Positions 34,339 through 43,397 of a DNA stretch of 64,000 nucleotides are shown piece by piece. The first letter of the stretch is position 1. Each line of letters starts with the position of its first letter. Under the pieces are notes generated by a model. The model ran no database searches, had not been told where the DNA came from, and was given only the letters and a program-made list of their open reading frames with translations. The stretch is from JALZVT01 sp964519335 (GTDB lineage: Bacteria > Pseudomonadota > Gammaproteobacteria > Pseudomonadales > Azotimanducaceae): assembly GCA_964519335.1 (NCBI GenBank), contig CAZFIA010000003.1, positions 1-64,000 on the forward strand, in the 5' to 3' direction. A program made the translations under genes and the position numbers.

Positions 34339-36252
34339 CTAGCGGTTGGCCGTCATAGTGATGTCCTCACTCGCATCCCACGCTGAGTTGATGTTGAGGT
34401 CGATTTGGGAATTTTCCAAGTAACCATCAAGCATTCGGAATGTGAACTGGATAAAACTCTCGGTTCGAAGTCTCTCTTCTGCCAACTGTGCCGTGGCCTG
34501 AATACCCTGGCGTTGCAGATGAATTTTTTGTTGCTCGCTGAACATGATGGCTGGAGTGATCAGCGAAGCGGGTTGCTGAATTGCCGATAACTCGGGCAAT
34601 AGCAGTGCGCGGGTATAGTCTGTAGGTCCGCCTTTTTTCTGCACAATGCGAACTGCAACCGGTATTGCCCTAGGGGCCATAAGCTCCAAACCGGTTTGCG
34701 TTACGCCTTCTACTTTGCGTACCCAGCGCAACACCGCAATGCACCAGCGCTGATCGCGTTCCTCGCGAACCGCCATTACATCGCCTGCTTGCATGTTTTG
34801 CGGCGCGTCTTCGCCCCAACTAATGCGATAGCCGCCGGGGCTAGAGTCTTCGAGTTTGATTTCGTGAAAGGGATACAGAAGTTCGTCTACTTCTTTATCC
34901 TTTGTAGCGTCTGTTGGATCTTGCGAGATCAAATCGATGGACGCGCCTTCTTCAATCTTGTCGGCACCTGCTCCACCACGATCGAAAAATTCGGGTTTCG
35001 CCTCATCTCTCTCTCGTTCTGCTGCCATGCGGATAGCTTCTCTCGTACGCTTGTTCGAGAAATCGCTCAGGTCAGCACCCGGGTCGATGGCGCCGGTGGT
35101 GCCGCTATTCGGGTGTGTCCCCTCGTCGGTAGACCAGCCCGAGTTGTGTGTCTGCTTGCTTTTGTAGCCGTCGAGGAATGGATTGATTTCTTTTTTGAGC
35201 AAGGCATCAGCGCTGCCGAGCTGGTCAACAAAATCGACGCCGCCAGAAATAAAGTAGTGTACGGCGCGCATGCCGACAGCAACTTTCATGTTGCCTGTTG
35301 CGGGTGCGCGGCGAAATCCGCGCTTGGCGATCTCGCCCCAGCAGCTAGCGAGATGATTCGCAACTTGCTCTTCGATAAAATCTGGAATAGGCAACTCGGT
35401 GTCTATCCCTTTTAGATAAGCTTCTAGTTGGTATACCAGTTTGCCAGTGTCCAAACCCCGTAGACCGGCGCTTGATTTATCTTCTACAAGGCGGGTATAT
35501 CGGGGTGGCATGTCTTTCTCAAGATCAATGCAAAAAAGTGAATCGTCGGCGGTAGGTACAATACTTGTGTAACCCACCCACTGCTCGAGCGCGTTAAAAA
35601 TGGCGGTTAGCTGTCTATCTCGCAGTTGATTTGGTTTGGAACTCGCCAGGAGCAGGCAGCGCATATAGTGATCACTGATGCTCATGTTCATCACCGAATG
35701 GTTTTCATCATCGGTAATGTTGTGCGTAGCTACACCCATGCGGTCGGCAAGGCTGTAGAGCTGATTCAGTTCGAGCCACAGGTTGCGACTAGGGGCGACG
35801 TAGTGCTGGCAGCTGCGGAGCAGGGTGCGAGACAGGTCGGCGATGGTGCGGTGAGTCGCAAGGGTTACCACGCGACGATCGTCAACGGTGCTTGGGTCGG
35901 CGTCTCGAATAACAGCCTTGTAGCCAACCGTTAGGTTGGTTTGCAGGCGCTGGGCGAGAATCGATTGCTCTTCACTCTGATCGCTACTGCTGGATGAGCG
36001 GTCAAGCCGAGAACAAATATATTCGAGCGTTGGCCGCAATTGCTCAAGCAGTTGCATTCGGTCCACTGAGTTGATCTTTAGTCGTGCAACCTCACCGGTT
36101 GCCAACAAAAGTTGGTCTGCAGTGTTCTGAGTGTTGGCCATAGGCAAGCCGGCAACCCAATCGGAAAGTGCTGGGGCGTTTGCCTGACAAAACGACAGTT
36201 CCGCAAGGTCTGCGGTGGGTGTCGTGAGTTTTGCTGTAGTGATGACGTCCAT
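34339..36252 (-). CDS. DUF1631 family protein, possible c-di-GMP-linked pilus regulator
   Basis: The protein has 637 residues, mostly helical, with no enzyme motif. DUF1631-type stretches include AVGMRAVHYFISGGVDFVDQ near residue 330. Near the C-terminus is LEDSSPGGYRISWG, which fits the D/N-x-S-x-x-G part of a PilZ domain, followed by strands such as RWCIAVLRWVRK; the RxxxR part of PilZ is not obvious. In Pseudomonas the gene next to fimX (PA4958) has been described, as I recall, as the c-di-GMP effector FimW. Sequence similarity to it is my inference from position. It is likely cotranscribed with fimX, and divergent from efp. Confidence 0.7.
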   Translation of the reverse strand: MDVITTAKLTTPTADLAELSFCQANAPALSDWVAGLPMANTQNTADQLLLATGEVARLKINSVDRMQLLEQLRPTLEYICSRLDRSSSSSDQSEEQSILAQRLQTNLTVGYKAVIRDADPSTVDDRRVVTLATHRTIADLSRTLLRSCQHYVAPSRNLWLELNQLYSLADRMGVATHNITDDENHSVMNMSISDHYMRCLLLASSKPNQLRDRQLTAIFNALEQWVGYTSIVPTADDSLFCIDLEKDMPPRYTRLVEDKSSAGLRGLDTGKLVYQLEAYLKGIDTELPIPDFIEEQVANHLASCWGEIAKRGFRRAPATGNMKVAVGMRAVHYFISGGVDFVDQLGSADALLKKEINPFLDGYKSKQTHNSGWSTDEGTHPNSGTTGAIDPGADLSDFSNKRTREAIRMAAERERDEAKPEFFDRGGAGADKIEEGASIDLISQDPTDATKDKEVDELLYPFHEIKLEDSSPGGYRISWGEDAPQNMQAGDVMAVREERDQRWCIAVLRWVRKVEGVTQTGLELMAPRAIPVAVRIVQKKGGPTDYTRALLLPELSAIQQPASLITPAIMFSEQQKIHLQRQGIQATAQLAEERLRTESFIQFTFRMLDGYLENSQIDLNINSAWDASEDITMTANR

Positions 36253-36369
36253 GATTCAACCGACATTATTTGGAAGTGAGTATAGTGGAACGGGGTATAC
36301 AGAGTGTGTCGTGTGCCCGGTTTTAGGGGGTATCATGTGGCGTTTGGACATAATGCGGACCCCCTTCGA

Positions 36370-36936
36370 ATGGCAAATTACTCGACCAATGAATTTCGCT
36401 CAGGCCTCAAAGTGCTGCTGGAAGGCGAGCCCTGCACGATTCTTGAAAATGAGTTTGTGAAACCCGGCAAAGGACAGGCTTTCAATCGGGTGAAATTTCG
36501 CAATTTGAAGAGTGGGCGGGTCTGGGAACGCACCTTTAAATCGGGGGAATCCATAGAGGCGGCCGATGTGCTGGAGATCGATATGGAGTTTCTCTATGCC
36601 GACGGCGAGTTCTGGCATTTCATGAAAAAAGACGACTCCTACGAACAACTGGCGGCGACGGAAGCGGCGGTAGGTGAGTCGAAAAACTGGTTAAAAGAGC
36701 AGGATACTTGCCAAGTAACCTTGTGGAATGATGACCCTATTGCGATCGAGCTGCCTAACTTTGTCGAGCTGGAAGTTGCAGAAACCGATCCTGGGCTCAA
36801 AGGAGATACCGCTCAGGGTGGTACGAAACCGGCCACACTTACAACGGGCGCGATCGTGAAGGTACCGCTGTTCATTAACATTGGCGAGGTGCTGCGCATC
36901 GATACCCGTACGGGCGAGTACGTCAGCCGCGCCTGA
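36370..36936 (+). CDS. efp: Elongation factor P
   Basis: Enters the ribosomal E site and rescues stalling at proline stretches. From ATG 36370 it has 188 residues, the same as E. coli EF-P; the in-frame ATGs at 36304 and 36334 would add non-family sequence. Three beta-barrel domains are present. The modification loop KPGKGQA puts the lysine that is beta-lysylated at position 34, exactly as in E. coli. It is followed by epmA, whose ATG shares one base with the efp stop, so the factor and its modifying enzyme are coupled. Confidence 0.97.
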   Translation: MANYSTNEFRSGLKVLLEGEPCTILENEFVKPGKGQAFNRVKFRNLKSGRVWERTFKSGESIEAADVLEIDMEFLYADGEFWHFMKKDDSYEQLAATEAAVGESKNWLKEQDTCQVTLWNDDPIAIELPNFVELEVAETDPGLKGDTAQGGTKPATLTTGAIVKVPLFINIGEVLRIDTRTGEYVSRA

Positions 36937-37835
36937 TGCCGGTGGACTTTCGTCCTTCGGCTTCACGAGCCTCTCTTGAAGCCCGGGGTCAAGCCCTCGC
37001 GCTAGTTCGGGAGTTTTTTGCGCGTCGCGAAGTGCTCGAAGTTCAAACTCCGCTGCTAGGTTCTGCCACCGTCACCGATCCTGCGATTAACGCACTAGTT
37101 GCGCGTAACGAAGGAATTCCCGAGGCCCGCGCAAACTATTTGCAGACGTCTACCGAGTATCATCAAAAGCGGTTGCTCGCTGCTGGCGTGGGCGATAACT
37201 ACACGCTGGGCCCGGTTTTTCGGGCCGACGAACAAGGCCGATTGCACAACCCTGAGTTTACGATGCTTGAATGGTATCGGCAGGGCTTTGACGACCGCGC
37301 TCTCATGGCGGAGCTTTGTGAGCTTGTCGATCAACTGCTTGGTGCATCGACCTACCAAACTCATCCATACGCGACGCTGGTTGAGCGCGTGCCAGAAAAC
37401 CATGGCGCTTTGCAGGGCATCGCTGCTCGTGATGTTGACGATCTGCGATTAGCACTTGCCATCGAATCTCTCGGACGCGGTCGACACTTTGTGGTCGACT
37501 ACCCCGCTCAGGCCGCTGTGTTGGCGCGGCTGGATCCGGATAACCCCTCCATTGCCCGGCGATTTGAATTGGTGATTGACGGCGTAGAGGTGGCTAATGG
37601 TTACTTCGAGTTAACTGATGCGGAGCAACACCGAGCCCGTTTTGCCAGCGACAACAAGGCTCGTGCAGCGAGAGGACTTCCGGCTATCGACATTGATCAG
37701 GCGCTGCTTGCTGCCATTGATGCCGGCTTGCCAGATTGCGCGGGAGTGGCGGTTGGCTTTGATCGACTGCTGATGCTCAAACTGGGGGTTGAGACAATTG
37801 CAGAAGTGCAGACTTTTGATTGGTCTACGCGTTGA
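36936..37835 (+). CDS. epmA: EF-P--(R)-beta-lysine ligase
   Basis: A class II aminoacyl-tRNA synthetase-like enzyme that attaches (R)-beta-lysine to Lys34 of EF-P. The protein has 299 residues, lacking the tRNA-binding domain of LysRS, as expected. Motifs are VQTPLLGSATVTDPAI near the start, LGPVFRADEQGRLHNPEFTM (motif 2), and GVAVGFDRLLMLKLG near the end (motif 3). The aminomutase EpmB that makes beta-lysine is not in this window. It converges on psd with a 12-base gap. Confidence 0.95.
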   Translation: MPVDFRPSASRASLEARGQALALVREFFARREVLEVQTPLLGSATVTDPAINALVARNEGIPEARANYLQTSTEYHQKRLLAAGVGDNYTLGPVFRADEQGRLHNPEFTMLEWYRQGFDDRALMAELCELVDQLLGASTYQTHPYATLVERVPENHGALQGIAARDVDDLRLALAIESLGRGRHFVVDYPAQAAVLARLDPDNPSIARRFELVIDGVEVANGYFELTDAEQHRARFASDNKARAARGLPAIDIDQALLAAIDAGLPDCAGVAVGFDRLLMLKLGVETIAEVQTFDWSTR

Positions 37836-37847
37836 TCGTGGTGAGAG

Positions 37848-38687
37848 CTAGTTTTCAGACACAGACCATTCGCCCAGCCTCATGCCCATTCGCACCGTAG
37901 CACCAGGTTTTATGTTGTCGGCAAACTTGAGACCCGGCGGCAGGCACATCACTACGGTCGAACCCAGCAAGAATCGGCCCATTTCGTCACCCTGCTTGAA
38001 TGCCCAGCTGTGTTCGTTTGATTCGCGCTGTTGATAGGGCGAGGTTGCGTCCTTCCACACCGTTTCGATGCTCGCAACGATCAGTGCTCCGACAAATACG
38101 ATCGCAGCTGAACCCTGAGGCGATTCGTACACGCAGGTCAGGCGTTCGTTTCTGGCGAAAAGACCTGGCAAATGAGTCGCGGTAGTTGCGTTGACCGAGA
38201 ATAGTTCTCCAGGCAGAGCGATAGTGCGCCTAAGTATGCCGTCGGTAGCCGCATGAATTCGGTGATAGTTAGCCGGGGCGAGATATAGGGTGATGAATGA
38301 TCCACCGACGTACTCTGTGGCGAGTGTTTCATCACCCAACAGATCTGCTGCCGTGTAGTGCACACCCTTGGCTTGCATGAGTTGGCCGTTTTCTATGAGT
38401 CCAAACTCGCTAACAAAACCATCAACCGGTGATATTAAAACGCCGTCTCCGCCGTCCAGTGGTCGTGCGGTTTTCTCGAGCGCGCGGGTGAAGAAATCGT
38501 TGAAACTTTTGTAATCAGCCGGCTGTTTGCGTTCTGCCTCGATGAGGGAAATTCCATATGCCCTCTGAAAAATATGAATAAACGGAGTTTTTATCCAGGA
38601 CCATTCGCTCGCGGCGAGAATCCCCACGAATCGTGAAAGCAGCTGCTTGGGTAGCAGTTTTTGGAGGGTTACAAAACCAGAGCTCAT
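37848..38687 (-). CDS. psd: Phosphatidylserine decarboxylase
   Basis: Membrane-associated enzyme that makes phosphatidylethanolamine. The 279-residue proenzyme has the self-cleavage site LGST near the C-terminus. Ser243 would become the pyruvoyl group at the start of a 37-residue alpha chain. DGFVSEFG and the following YHRIHAATDG match the substrate-side conserved regions. The start ATG overlaps the stop of the rhodanese gene (ATGA), so they are coupled. The neighbours (rhodanese, orn, epmA) match Pseudomonas. Confidence 0.95.
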   Translation of the reverse strand: MSSGFVTLQKLLPKQLLSRFVGILAASEWSWIKTPFIHIFQRAYGISLIEAERKQPADYKSFNDFFTRALEKTARPLDGGDGVLISPVDGFVSEFGLIENGQLMQAKGVHYTAADLLGDETLATEYVGGSFITLYLAPANYHRIHAATDGILRRTIALPGELFSVNATTATHLPGLFARNERLTCVYESPQGSAAIVFVGALIVASIETVWKDATSPYQQRESNEHSWAFKQGDEMGRFLLGSTVVMCLPPGLKFADNIKPGATVRMGMRLGEWSVSEN

Positions 38688-39538
38688 ACAGGATCGGCTG
38701 TTTTATCAGGCGCGCCTGTTTCGATTGGCGTATCTTCTCTGTTGCCCCACTCGGCCCAGGAGCCGTCGTAGCCTTTGATGCTGGGGTAATCGAGAAGGCG
38801 TGCCGCAAGGTAGGCAAGACCCGATCGGTGATGAGTTTGACAGTGCACAACGACAGTTTTATCCGCCGTTATGCCCCGCTCGGACAGGCACAGTTGCAGA
38901 TCTTTGCGGAGGCACAGATTGTTGTCGCGGTCCATGACATCGAGCCAATCGAGATGGGCGGCACCGGGTATTCGACCGGAACGAGTCGATCCGCTGCGCT
39001 GACCCAGATGTTCGGCCTGTGAACGGGCGTCCCAAACAGCAAGGTTCTCGTCGGCGTTGTTGACCGCGCTAATCAGGTCATCGCAATTAGCGATTAAATC
39101 CTGATTGTATTCGAGCACTGGCGCTTTTGGTGTCGGTGAAGGATTGCTGGGTGGTCCCGTATCGATGTCTCCGCCGGCCGCCGCCCACGCATGCAGGCCG
39201 CCATCAATGTAGGCCCAGTTGCTGTGGCCTATTACGTCCAGCGTCCAGATAAATCGACCTGCCCAGCCGCCGCCCTCATCGTCGTACACGACAATGTTCT
39301 GATCCCGGCTATAACCGATGCGTTGCAAGGCGTGGGCGAGCTGCTCCGGCTCGGCAATTTTGCCGACGGCAGGGGGTATGCCCAGTATCAGCTCCGCTGG
39401 AGTGAGTAAAGTAGCACCTGGGATGTGCGCTGACGCAAAGGCCTCGAGACTACTCACATGTACAATCAAACTATTGTTGAAGCTGGTTAGATCGCCGTTT
39501 GCGGAGATCAGCCGTTCAGAGAAAATTTGCGTACTCAT
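38684..39538 (-). CDS. Rhodanese-like thiosulfate sulfurtransferase
   Basis: Transfers sulfur through a cysteine persulfide. The 284 residues form two rhodanese domains. The inactive N-terminal one has VVYDDEGGGWAGRFIWTLD, and the catalytic C-terminal one has HCQTHHRS with the active Cys233. That loop is the one seen in RhdA of Azotobacter and Pseudomonas, unlike the CRxG[KR]-type loop of most rhodaneses. It lies first in a minus-strand unit with psd, and is divergent from orn. The sulfur acceptor is unknown. Confidence 0.92.
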   Translation of the reverse strand: MSTQIFSERLISANGDLTSFNNSLIVHVSSLEAFASAHIPGATLLTPAELILGIPPAVGKIAEPEQLAHALQRIGYSRDQNIVVYDDEGGGWAGRFIWTLDVIGHSNWAYIDGGLHAWAAAGGDIDTGPPSNPSPTPKAPVLEYNQDLIANCDDLISAVNNADENLAVWDARSQAEHLGQRSGSTRSGRIPGAAHLDWLDVMDRDNNLCLRKDLQLCLSERGITADKTVVVHCQTHHRSGLAYLAARLLDYPSIKGYDGSWAEWGNREDTPIETGAPDKTADPV

Positions 39539-39613
39539 TTAGCTGCCTACTAATCTCTTACTCATTGCCTGTCCGACTCATTGCAGATTAACTGCGCACA
39601 GATGCGGTATTTT

Positions 39614-39636
39614 AGTCTTTAGTGAGAGTCTTTAGT
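39614..39636 (+). repeat. Direct repeat upstream of orn
   Basis: AGTCTTTAGT occurs at 39614-39623 and again at 39627-39636, a period of 13 bases, in the 156-base gap between the divergent rhodanese and orn genes. It could be a regulator site or chance. Confidence 0.5.
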
Positions 39637-39694
39637 AAGGGTCGTAGTTAATCGATACGAATTACATGCACAAACTGACCGCATGAGGAAACCC

Positions 39695-40234
39695 ATGGCA
39701 AGCCCCCTGGTTTGGATTGATCTTGAGATGACCGGGCTAGATCCCGACCAAGATTCTATTATTGAGATTGCTACCATTGTAACGACAGGTGATCTCAAGA
39801 CTATTGCTGAAGGGCCGGTTTTTGCCATCAAGCAGCCAGAAGCCTTGCTCGAAGGTATGGATGAGTGGAACAGCACGCACCACGCTGCTTCAGGTCTGCT
39901 CGATCGCGTACGTAACGACAGCGTAGATATCAAAGAAGCTGAGGCGATGACCTTGCGGTTTCTGGAAGCGCATGTAGAGCCGGGCAAAGCACCGCTGTGC
40001 GGCAATACTATTTGGCAAGACCGGCGTTTTCTTGCCCGGCACATGAGCGAGCTCGAGAATTTCTTTCACTATCGACTAATTGACGTTAGCTCCATTAAGG
40101 AGATTGCTCGACGGTGGCGACCGGAATTGCTCAATGGCTTCACCAAAAAGAATGAGCATTTGGCGCTCGCTGACATCAGAGAATCGATTGCGGAGCTAGA
40201 CTATTATCGAGAGCATTTTTTTAGGCTCGATTAG
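39695..40234 (+). CDS. orn: Oligoribonuclease
   Basis: 3'-5' exoribonuclease that degrades two-base RNAs, including pGpG from c-di-GMP breakdown. The protein has 179 residues, starting at ATG 39695 with GAGGAA ahead of it; the in-frame ATG at 39683 lies before that site. The DEDDh acids are visible in WIDLEMTGLD (D, E), in FLEAHVEPGKAPLCGNTIWQ with the following DRRF, and in HLALADIRESIAELDYY. This gene may matter to FimX signalling through pGpG turnover, an inference. Confidence 0.96.
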   Translation: MASPLVWIDLEMTGLDPDQDSIIEIATIVTTGDLKTIAEGPVFAIKQPEALLEGMDEWNSTHHAASGLLDRVRNDSVDIKEAEAMTLRFLEAHVEPGKAPLCGNTIWQDRRFLARHMSELENFFHYRLIDVSSIKEIARRWRPELLNGFTKKNEHLALADIRESIAELDYYREHFFRLD

Positions 40235-40256
40235 CTCGCGTATTGGGTTGGCAGGT

Positions 40257-41360
40257 TCAATTGAGCTGCTTCTTTTCTTCGAGCTGGTTCAGCGCCCAGT
40301 CGAAGTGTTCAGCAACCCACTCAGGCACCCTTGCTTTTCCTTGGCTTAATACCTTGATTGCCGCTTTCGAGTAAGGACCGTTGCCTAGTCCGACAGCCAG
40401 GTTCCTTTGCCACTGATCGAAACTGATACGCCGAATGGCTGACCCCCTGGTGTGCCGATCAAACTCCTCGGGGCTCCATTCGAACAGATCTATCAGGCGG
40501 GCCTGATCCAGGTTGTTGCGCGGCGTGAAATCCGACTCGTCGGATTCAAGTGCCTCTCTATTCCACGGGCAAAAGAGCTGGCAGTCATCGCAACCGAATA
40601 CCCGGTTACCCATGGCGACACGATATTCCAAAGGAATAGGGCCCTTGTTCTCGATGGTTAAGTAAGAAATGCAGCGCCGAGCGTCCAATTGTCGAGGGGC
40701 CACTATTGCGTCTGTCGGGCAAACAGTTAGGCAGGCTTTGCAGTTACCGCACTGATCATTTTGCTGTGTTTCAGTTTCTGGTGGGTGAGTGAGTGGCAAT
40801 GGCAGGTTGGTAAATATCTCGCCAAGAAAAAACCAGGAACCCACGTCTTTGTTTAGCAGCAGCGTGTGCTTGCCGATCCAGCCTAACCCGGCTTTCTCGG
40901 CCAGCGCCTTTTCGAGGACGGGTGCCGAGTCAGTGAAGGCGCGAAGCGCCGCTGCTGGATGTTCCGCTAGCTCGTATGTGTCGCCAAAATTTGTATTGAT
41001 TCGGTCAGCGAGTTGGCCCAGGCGTTTGCGTATCACCTTGTGGTAGTCGCGCCCTAGCGCGTAGCGTGAAACGTATGCTTGTTCGGAGTTAGCGAGTACT
41101 TCCAGGGGTTGGGTGCCGGGTGGCAGATAGTTCATGCGTGCGGAAATGATTCGGGTAGTGCCTGGAACTAACTCGGCAGGATTCAAGCGCTTCAGGTGAT
41201 TGCGGGCGAGGTAGCCCATGTCTCCCTGGTAACCGCGCTCTAGGTAGCGCTCTAGATGTTTGCTGTACGCCCTCAGATCGAGATCAGTAACGCCAACGTC
41301 CTGAAAGCCGAGCTCACGGGCCCAGCGGCGGATCAACTTTAGCTGGGATTGATCTGGCAT
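40257..41360 (-). CDS. queG: Epoxyqueuosine reductase
   Basis: Cobalamin- and iron-sulfur-dependent enzyme for the last step of queuosine synthesis in tRNA. From ATG 41360 it has 367 residues; the longer reading from 41408 would overlap the divergent nnr start. Two [4Fe-4S] clusters are supported by CGNCKACLTVCPTDAI and by CDDCQLFCPWN. GRDYHKVIRKRLGQLADRI and GWIGKHTLLLN are family stretches. Its start is only 20 bases from the divergent nnr start. Confidence 0.95.
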   Translation of the reverse strand: MPDQSQLKLIRRWARELGFQDVGVTDLDLRAYSKHLERYLERGYQGDMGYLARNHLKRLNPAELVPGTTRIISARMNYLPPGTQPLEVLANSEQAYVSRYALGRDYHKVIRKRLGQLADRINTNFGDTYELAEHPAAALRAFTDSAPVLEKALAEKAGLGWIGKHTLLLNKDVGSWFFLGEIFTNLPLPLTHPPETETQQNDQCGNCKACLTVCPTDAIVAPRQLDARRCISYLTIENKGPIPLEYRVAMGNRVFGCDDCQLFCPWNREALESDESDFTPRNNLDQARLIDLFEWSPEEFDRHTRGSAIRRISFDQWQRNLAVGLGNGPYSKAAIKVLSQGKARVPEWVAEHFDWALNQLEEKKQLN

Positions 41361-41368
41361 GGCTCCAG

Positions 41369-41374
41369 TATAAT
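41369..41374 (+). promoter_or_regulatory. Consensus -10 box just before nnr
   Basis: A perfect TATAAT stands 6 bases before the nnr ATG, inside the 20-base gap between divergent queG and nnr. No good -35 box is seen at 16-18 bases; TTGATC at 41349-41354 is only 14 bases away. If used, transcription would begin at or next to the ATG, giving a leaderless mRNA. Confidence 0.45.
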
Positions 41375-41380
41375 CACTGC

Positions 41381-42949
41381 ATGCGTGCATATACCTCTGC
41401 TCAATCAAAAGCTCTCGATCAAGCGGCTCAAGCTCAGGGAATCGCCGGTTTCGAGCTTATGCGGCGGGCAGGCTTTGCTGCGTTCCAGAAAATCGGTCAG
41501 CACTTTCCCGACGCCCGTGCGCTTTTAGTGTTGGCTGGCAAAGGCAACAATGGCGGCGACGCCTGGATCGTGGCGGGTGCTGCGCATGCGGCTGGGTGGA
41601 ACGTTCATCTGTGGCAGGTGATCGGTGAGGCTTCGCAGTTGCGCGGCGAGGCGGCCGAGGCCAGGGATTGGGCTTTTGCTCAAGGTCTTTCGGAGCGGCT
41701 TATAGATCGAGCTGGAGTGCTCGATCTGGTTGCTGAGGGTTCAGCGGGTCGTCACGACGGTATGCTGATTGTCGACGGCCTGCTTGGAACCGGCTTGCGC
41801 GCTGAACCACGGCCTGAGGTGGCCGCAGCAATAGATTGGATAAATAACAGTCCGCTGTCTTGTGTTGCCCTCGATCTGCCTTCCGGACTCAACGCTGACA
41901 ATGGTGCGGCCCCCGGTGCTGCGGTGATTAGCGCCCTGACGGTTACTTTTATTGGAATGAAGCTGGGATTGGTTACCGGTAAAGGGCCAGACTGTGCGGG
42001 CAAGGTTGTACTTGAATCACTGGGCGTTGATGTTGAACGATTGTCTGGCTCCGGTGGTGAAGGTGGTGAAGGTGCTGAAGAAAACCGTATCAAAGGCTGC
42101 CGTCTGTTGTCTCTGCCCGTTGAGCCCATGCCGCGTCGTAAGCCTTCAGCGTTTAAGAATGAATTTGGCCATGTTGCAGTACTCGCAGGTGATCAGGGTG
42201 GCGGGGGAGCGGCGCTTCTGGCTGCTGAGGCTGCATTGCGTGCGGGGGCTGGCCTCGTATCAGTAGGAACTCGCGAGTTGCACATCGCTGCTTTTCTCGC
42301 GCGTCGCCCGGAACTCATGGTGCGAGATGTCGAAACCAAACTTGCGGCATCGTCGTTGCTACAAAACGCGAGCGTTGTTCTTGTTGGTCCGGGACTTGGT
42401 CAGGCTGACTGGGGTATGCAGCTGTATTCGGCGGCATTGGAACGCATGAGTGTTGCGTCATGCATTGCTGTGGTTGATGCCGATGCGTTGAATCTAGTTG
42501 CAGCCGGTGCTGCGCTGCCCCAGCGGTCCGTTATCACCCCACATCCGGGCGAAGCAGGTCGGTTGCTTGGTTGTGACACCGGGGCCATTGAAGCGGATCG
42601 AGTAGGGGCTGCAGAGGAACTGGCCCGTCGCTATTCCTGCATTGCAGTATTAAAGGGCGCGGGCACTCTGATTGCTGATTCCTCCGGCCTGCAGTATGTG
42701 TGTTCGCTCGGTAACCCTGGCATGGCTACCGCCGGTATGGGAGATACCCTGGCGGGCATTATCGCTGGGGTGATCGCCCAGCAAGGACTTTCAGTGCAAT
42801 GGGTATCTCGTGCCGTTCAGTTTCATGCCTCTGCTGGGGATCTGGCGGCTGCCCGGTACTCGCAACCGGGTATGGTCGCGAGTGATGTGATCGCTGAATT
42901 ACCGCGTGTCTTGGGTGGTTTTATGGAAGGAGCGCCAAATGCCAGCTGA
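41381..42949 (+). CDS. nnr: Bifunctional NAD(P)H-hydrate epimerase / ADP-dependent dehydratase
   Basis: Repairs damaged hydrated NADH and NADPH. The 522 residues carry an N-terminal YjeF_N epimerase domain with GKGNNGGDAWIVAGAAHAAG, and a C-terminal ribokinase-like dehydratase domain with VLVGPGLGQ and NPGMATAGMGDTLAGIIAG. Between them is a glycine- and glutamate-rich linker (around residues 224-236, from repeats of GGTGAAGGT). tsaE starts inside its last codons. The order nnr-tsaE-amiB-mutL-miaA-hfq is widely conserved. Confidence 0.95.
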   Translation: MRAYTSAQSKALDQAAQAQGIAGFELMRRAGFAAFQKIGQHFPDARALLVLAGKGNNGGDAWIVAGAAHAAGWNVHLWQVIGEASQLRGEAAEARDWAFAQGLSERLIDRAGVLDLVAEGSAGRHDGMLIVDGLLGTGLRAEPRPEVAAAIDWINNSPLSCVALDLPSGLNADNGAAPGAAVISALTVTFIGMKLGLVTGKGPDCAGKVVLESLGVDVERLSGSGGEGGEGAEENRIKGCRLLSLPVEPMPRRKPSAFKNEFGHVAVLAGDQGGGGAALLAAEAALRAGAGLVSVGTRELHIAAFLARRPELMVRDVETKLAASSLLQNASVVLVGPGLGQADWGMQLYSAALERMSVASCIAVVDADALNLVAAGAALPQRSVITPHPGEAGRLLGCDTGAIEADRVGAAEELARRYSCIAVLKGAGTLIADSSGLQYVCSLGNPGMATAGMGDTLAGIIAGVIAQQGLSVQWVSRAVQFHASAGDLAAARYSQPGMVASDVIAELPRVLGGFMEGAPNAS

Positions 42950-43397
42950 GATTCACGACCTTATTCGTGAAGAGACGTTGACTCTGCCTGATGAATCGGC
43001 GACGGCTGCCCTTGCCACTCGACTGGCCCGTGAGCTTCATGCGCCCGCTACTGTTTTTCTGCGGGGTGACCTTGGCGTTGGCAAAACCACCTTCACGCGT
43101 TATTTTCTGCGCGCCTGTGGCGTTAGCGGCTCGGTTAAGAGCCCAACCTATACGCTGCTTGAGCCTTATCAACTAGACGACGGCCCCTTTTATCACTTTG
43201 ACCTTTATCGTATCAATGATCCCTGGGAACTCGAACTGGCCGGATTTGCGGAGCTGTTTGATGCGTGCGCACTGCGTTTTGTCGAGTGGCCTGAGAGGGG
43301 GGCAGACTGGCTGCCAGCGGCCACTCTTGAACTGGATTTTTCGGCAGGTATGGGCGAGCTCCGTGAAGTTTGTCTGCGTTGGTATGCATCGCAATAA
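42939..43397 (+). CDS. tsaE: tRNA threonylcarbamoyladenosine synthesis ATPase TsaE
   Basis: P-loop partner of TsaB and TsaD needed to make t6A on tRNAs that read ANN codons. The protein has 152 residues from ATG 42939, overlapping nnr by 11 bases, with GGAG upstream. Walker A is GDLGVGKTTF. SPTYTLLEPY and FYHFDLYRI contain the switch region, and FVEWPERG the C-terminal conserved part. It overlaps amiB by 14 bases. Confidence 0.95.
   Translation: MPAEIHDLIREETLTLPDESATAALATRLARELHAPATVFLRGDLGVGKTTFTRYFLRACGVSGSVKSPTYTLLEPYQLDDGPFYHFDLYRINDPWELELAGFAELFDACALRFVEWPERGADWLPAATLELDFSAGMGELREVCLRWYASQ

Noticed and set aside
42050..42080. GGTGAAGGT-like repeats inside nnr
   Set aside because: They encode the Gly/Glu linker between the two domains of Nnr and stay in frame; simple low complexity.
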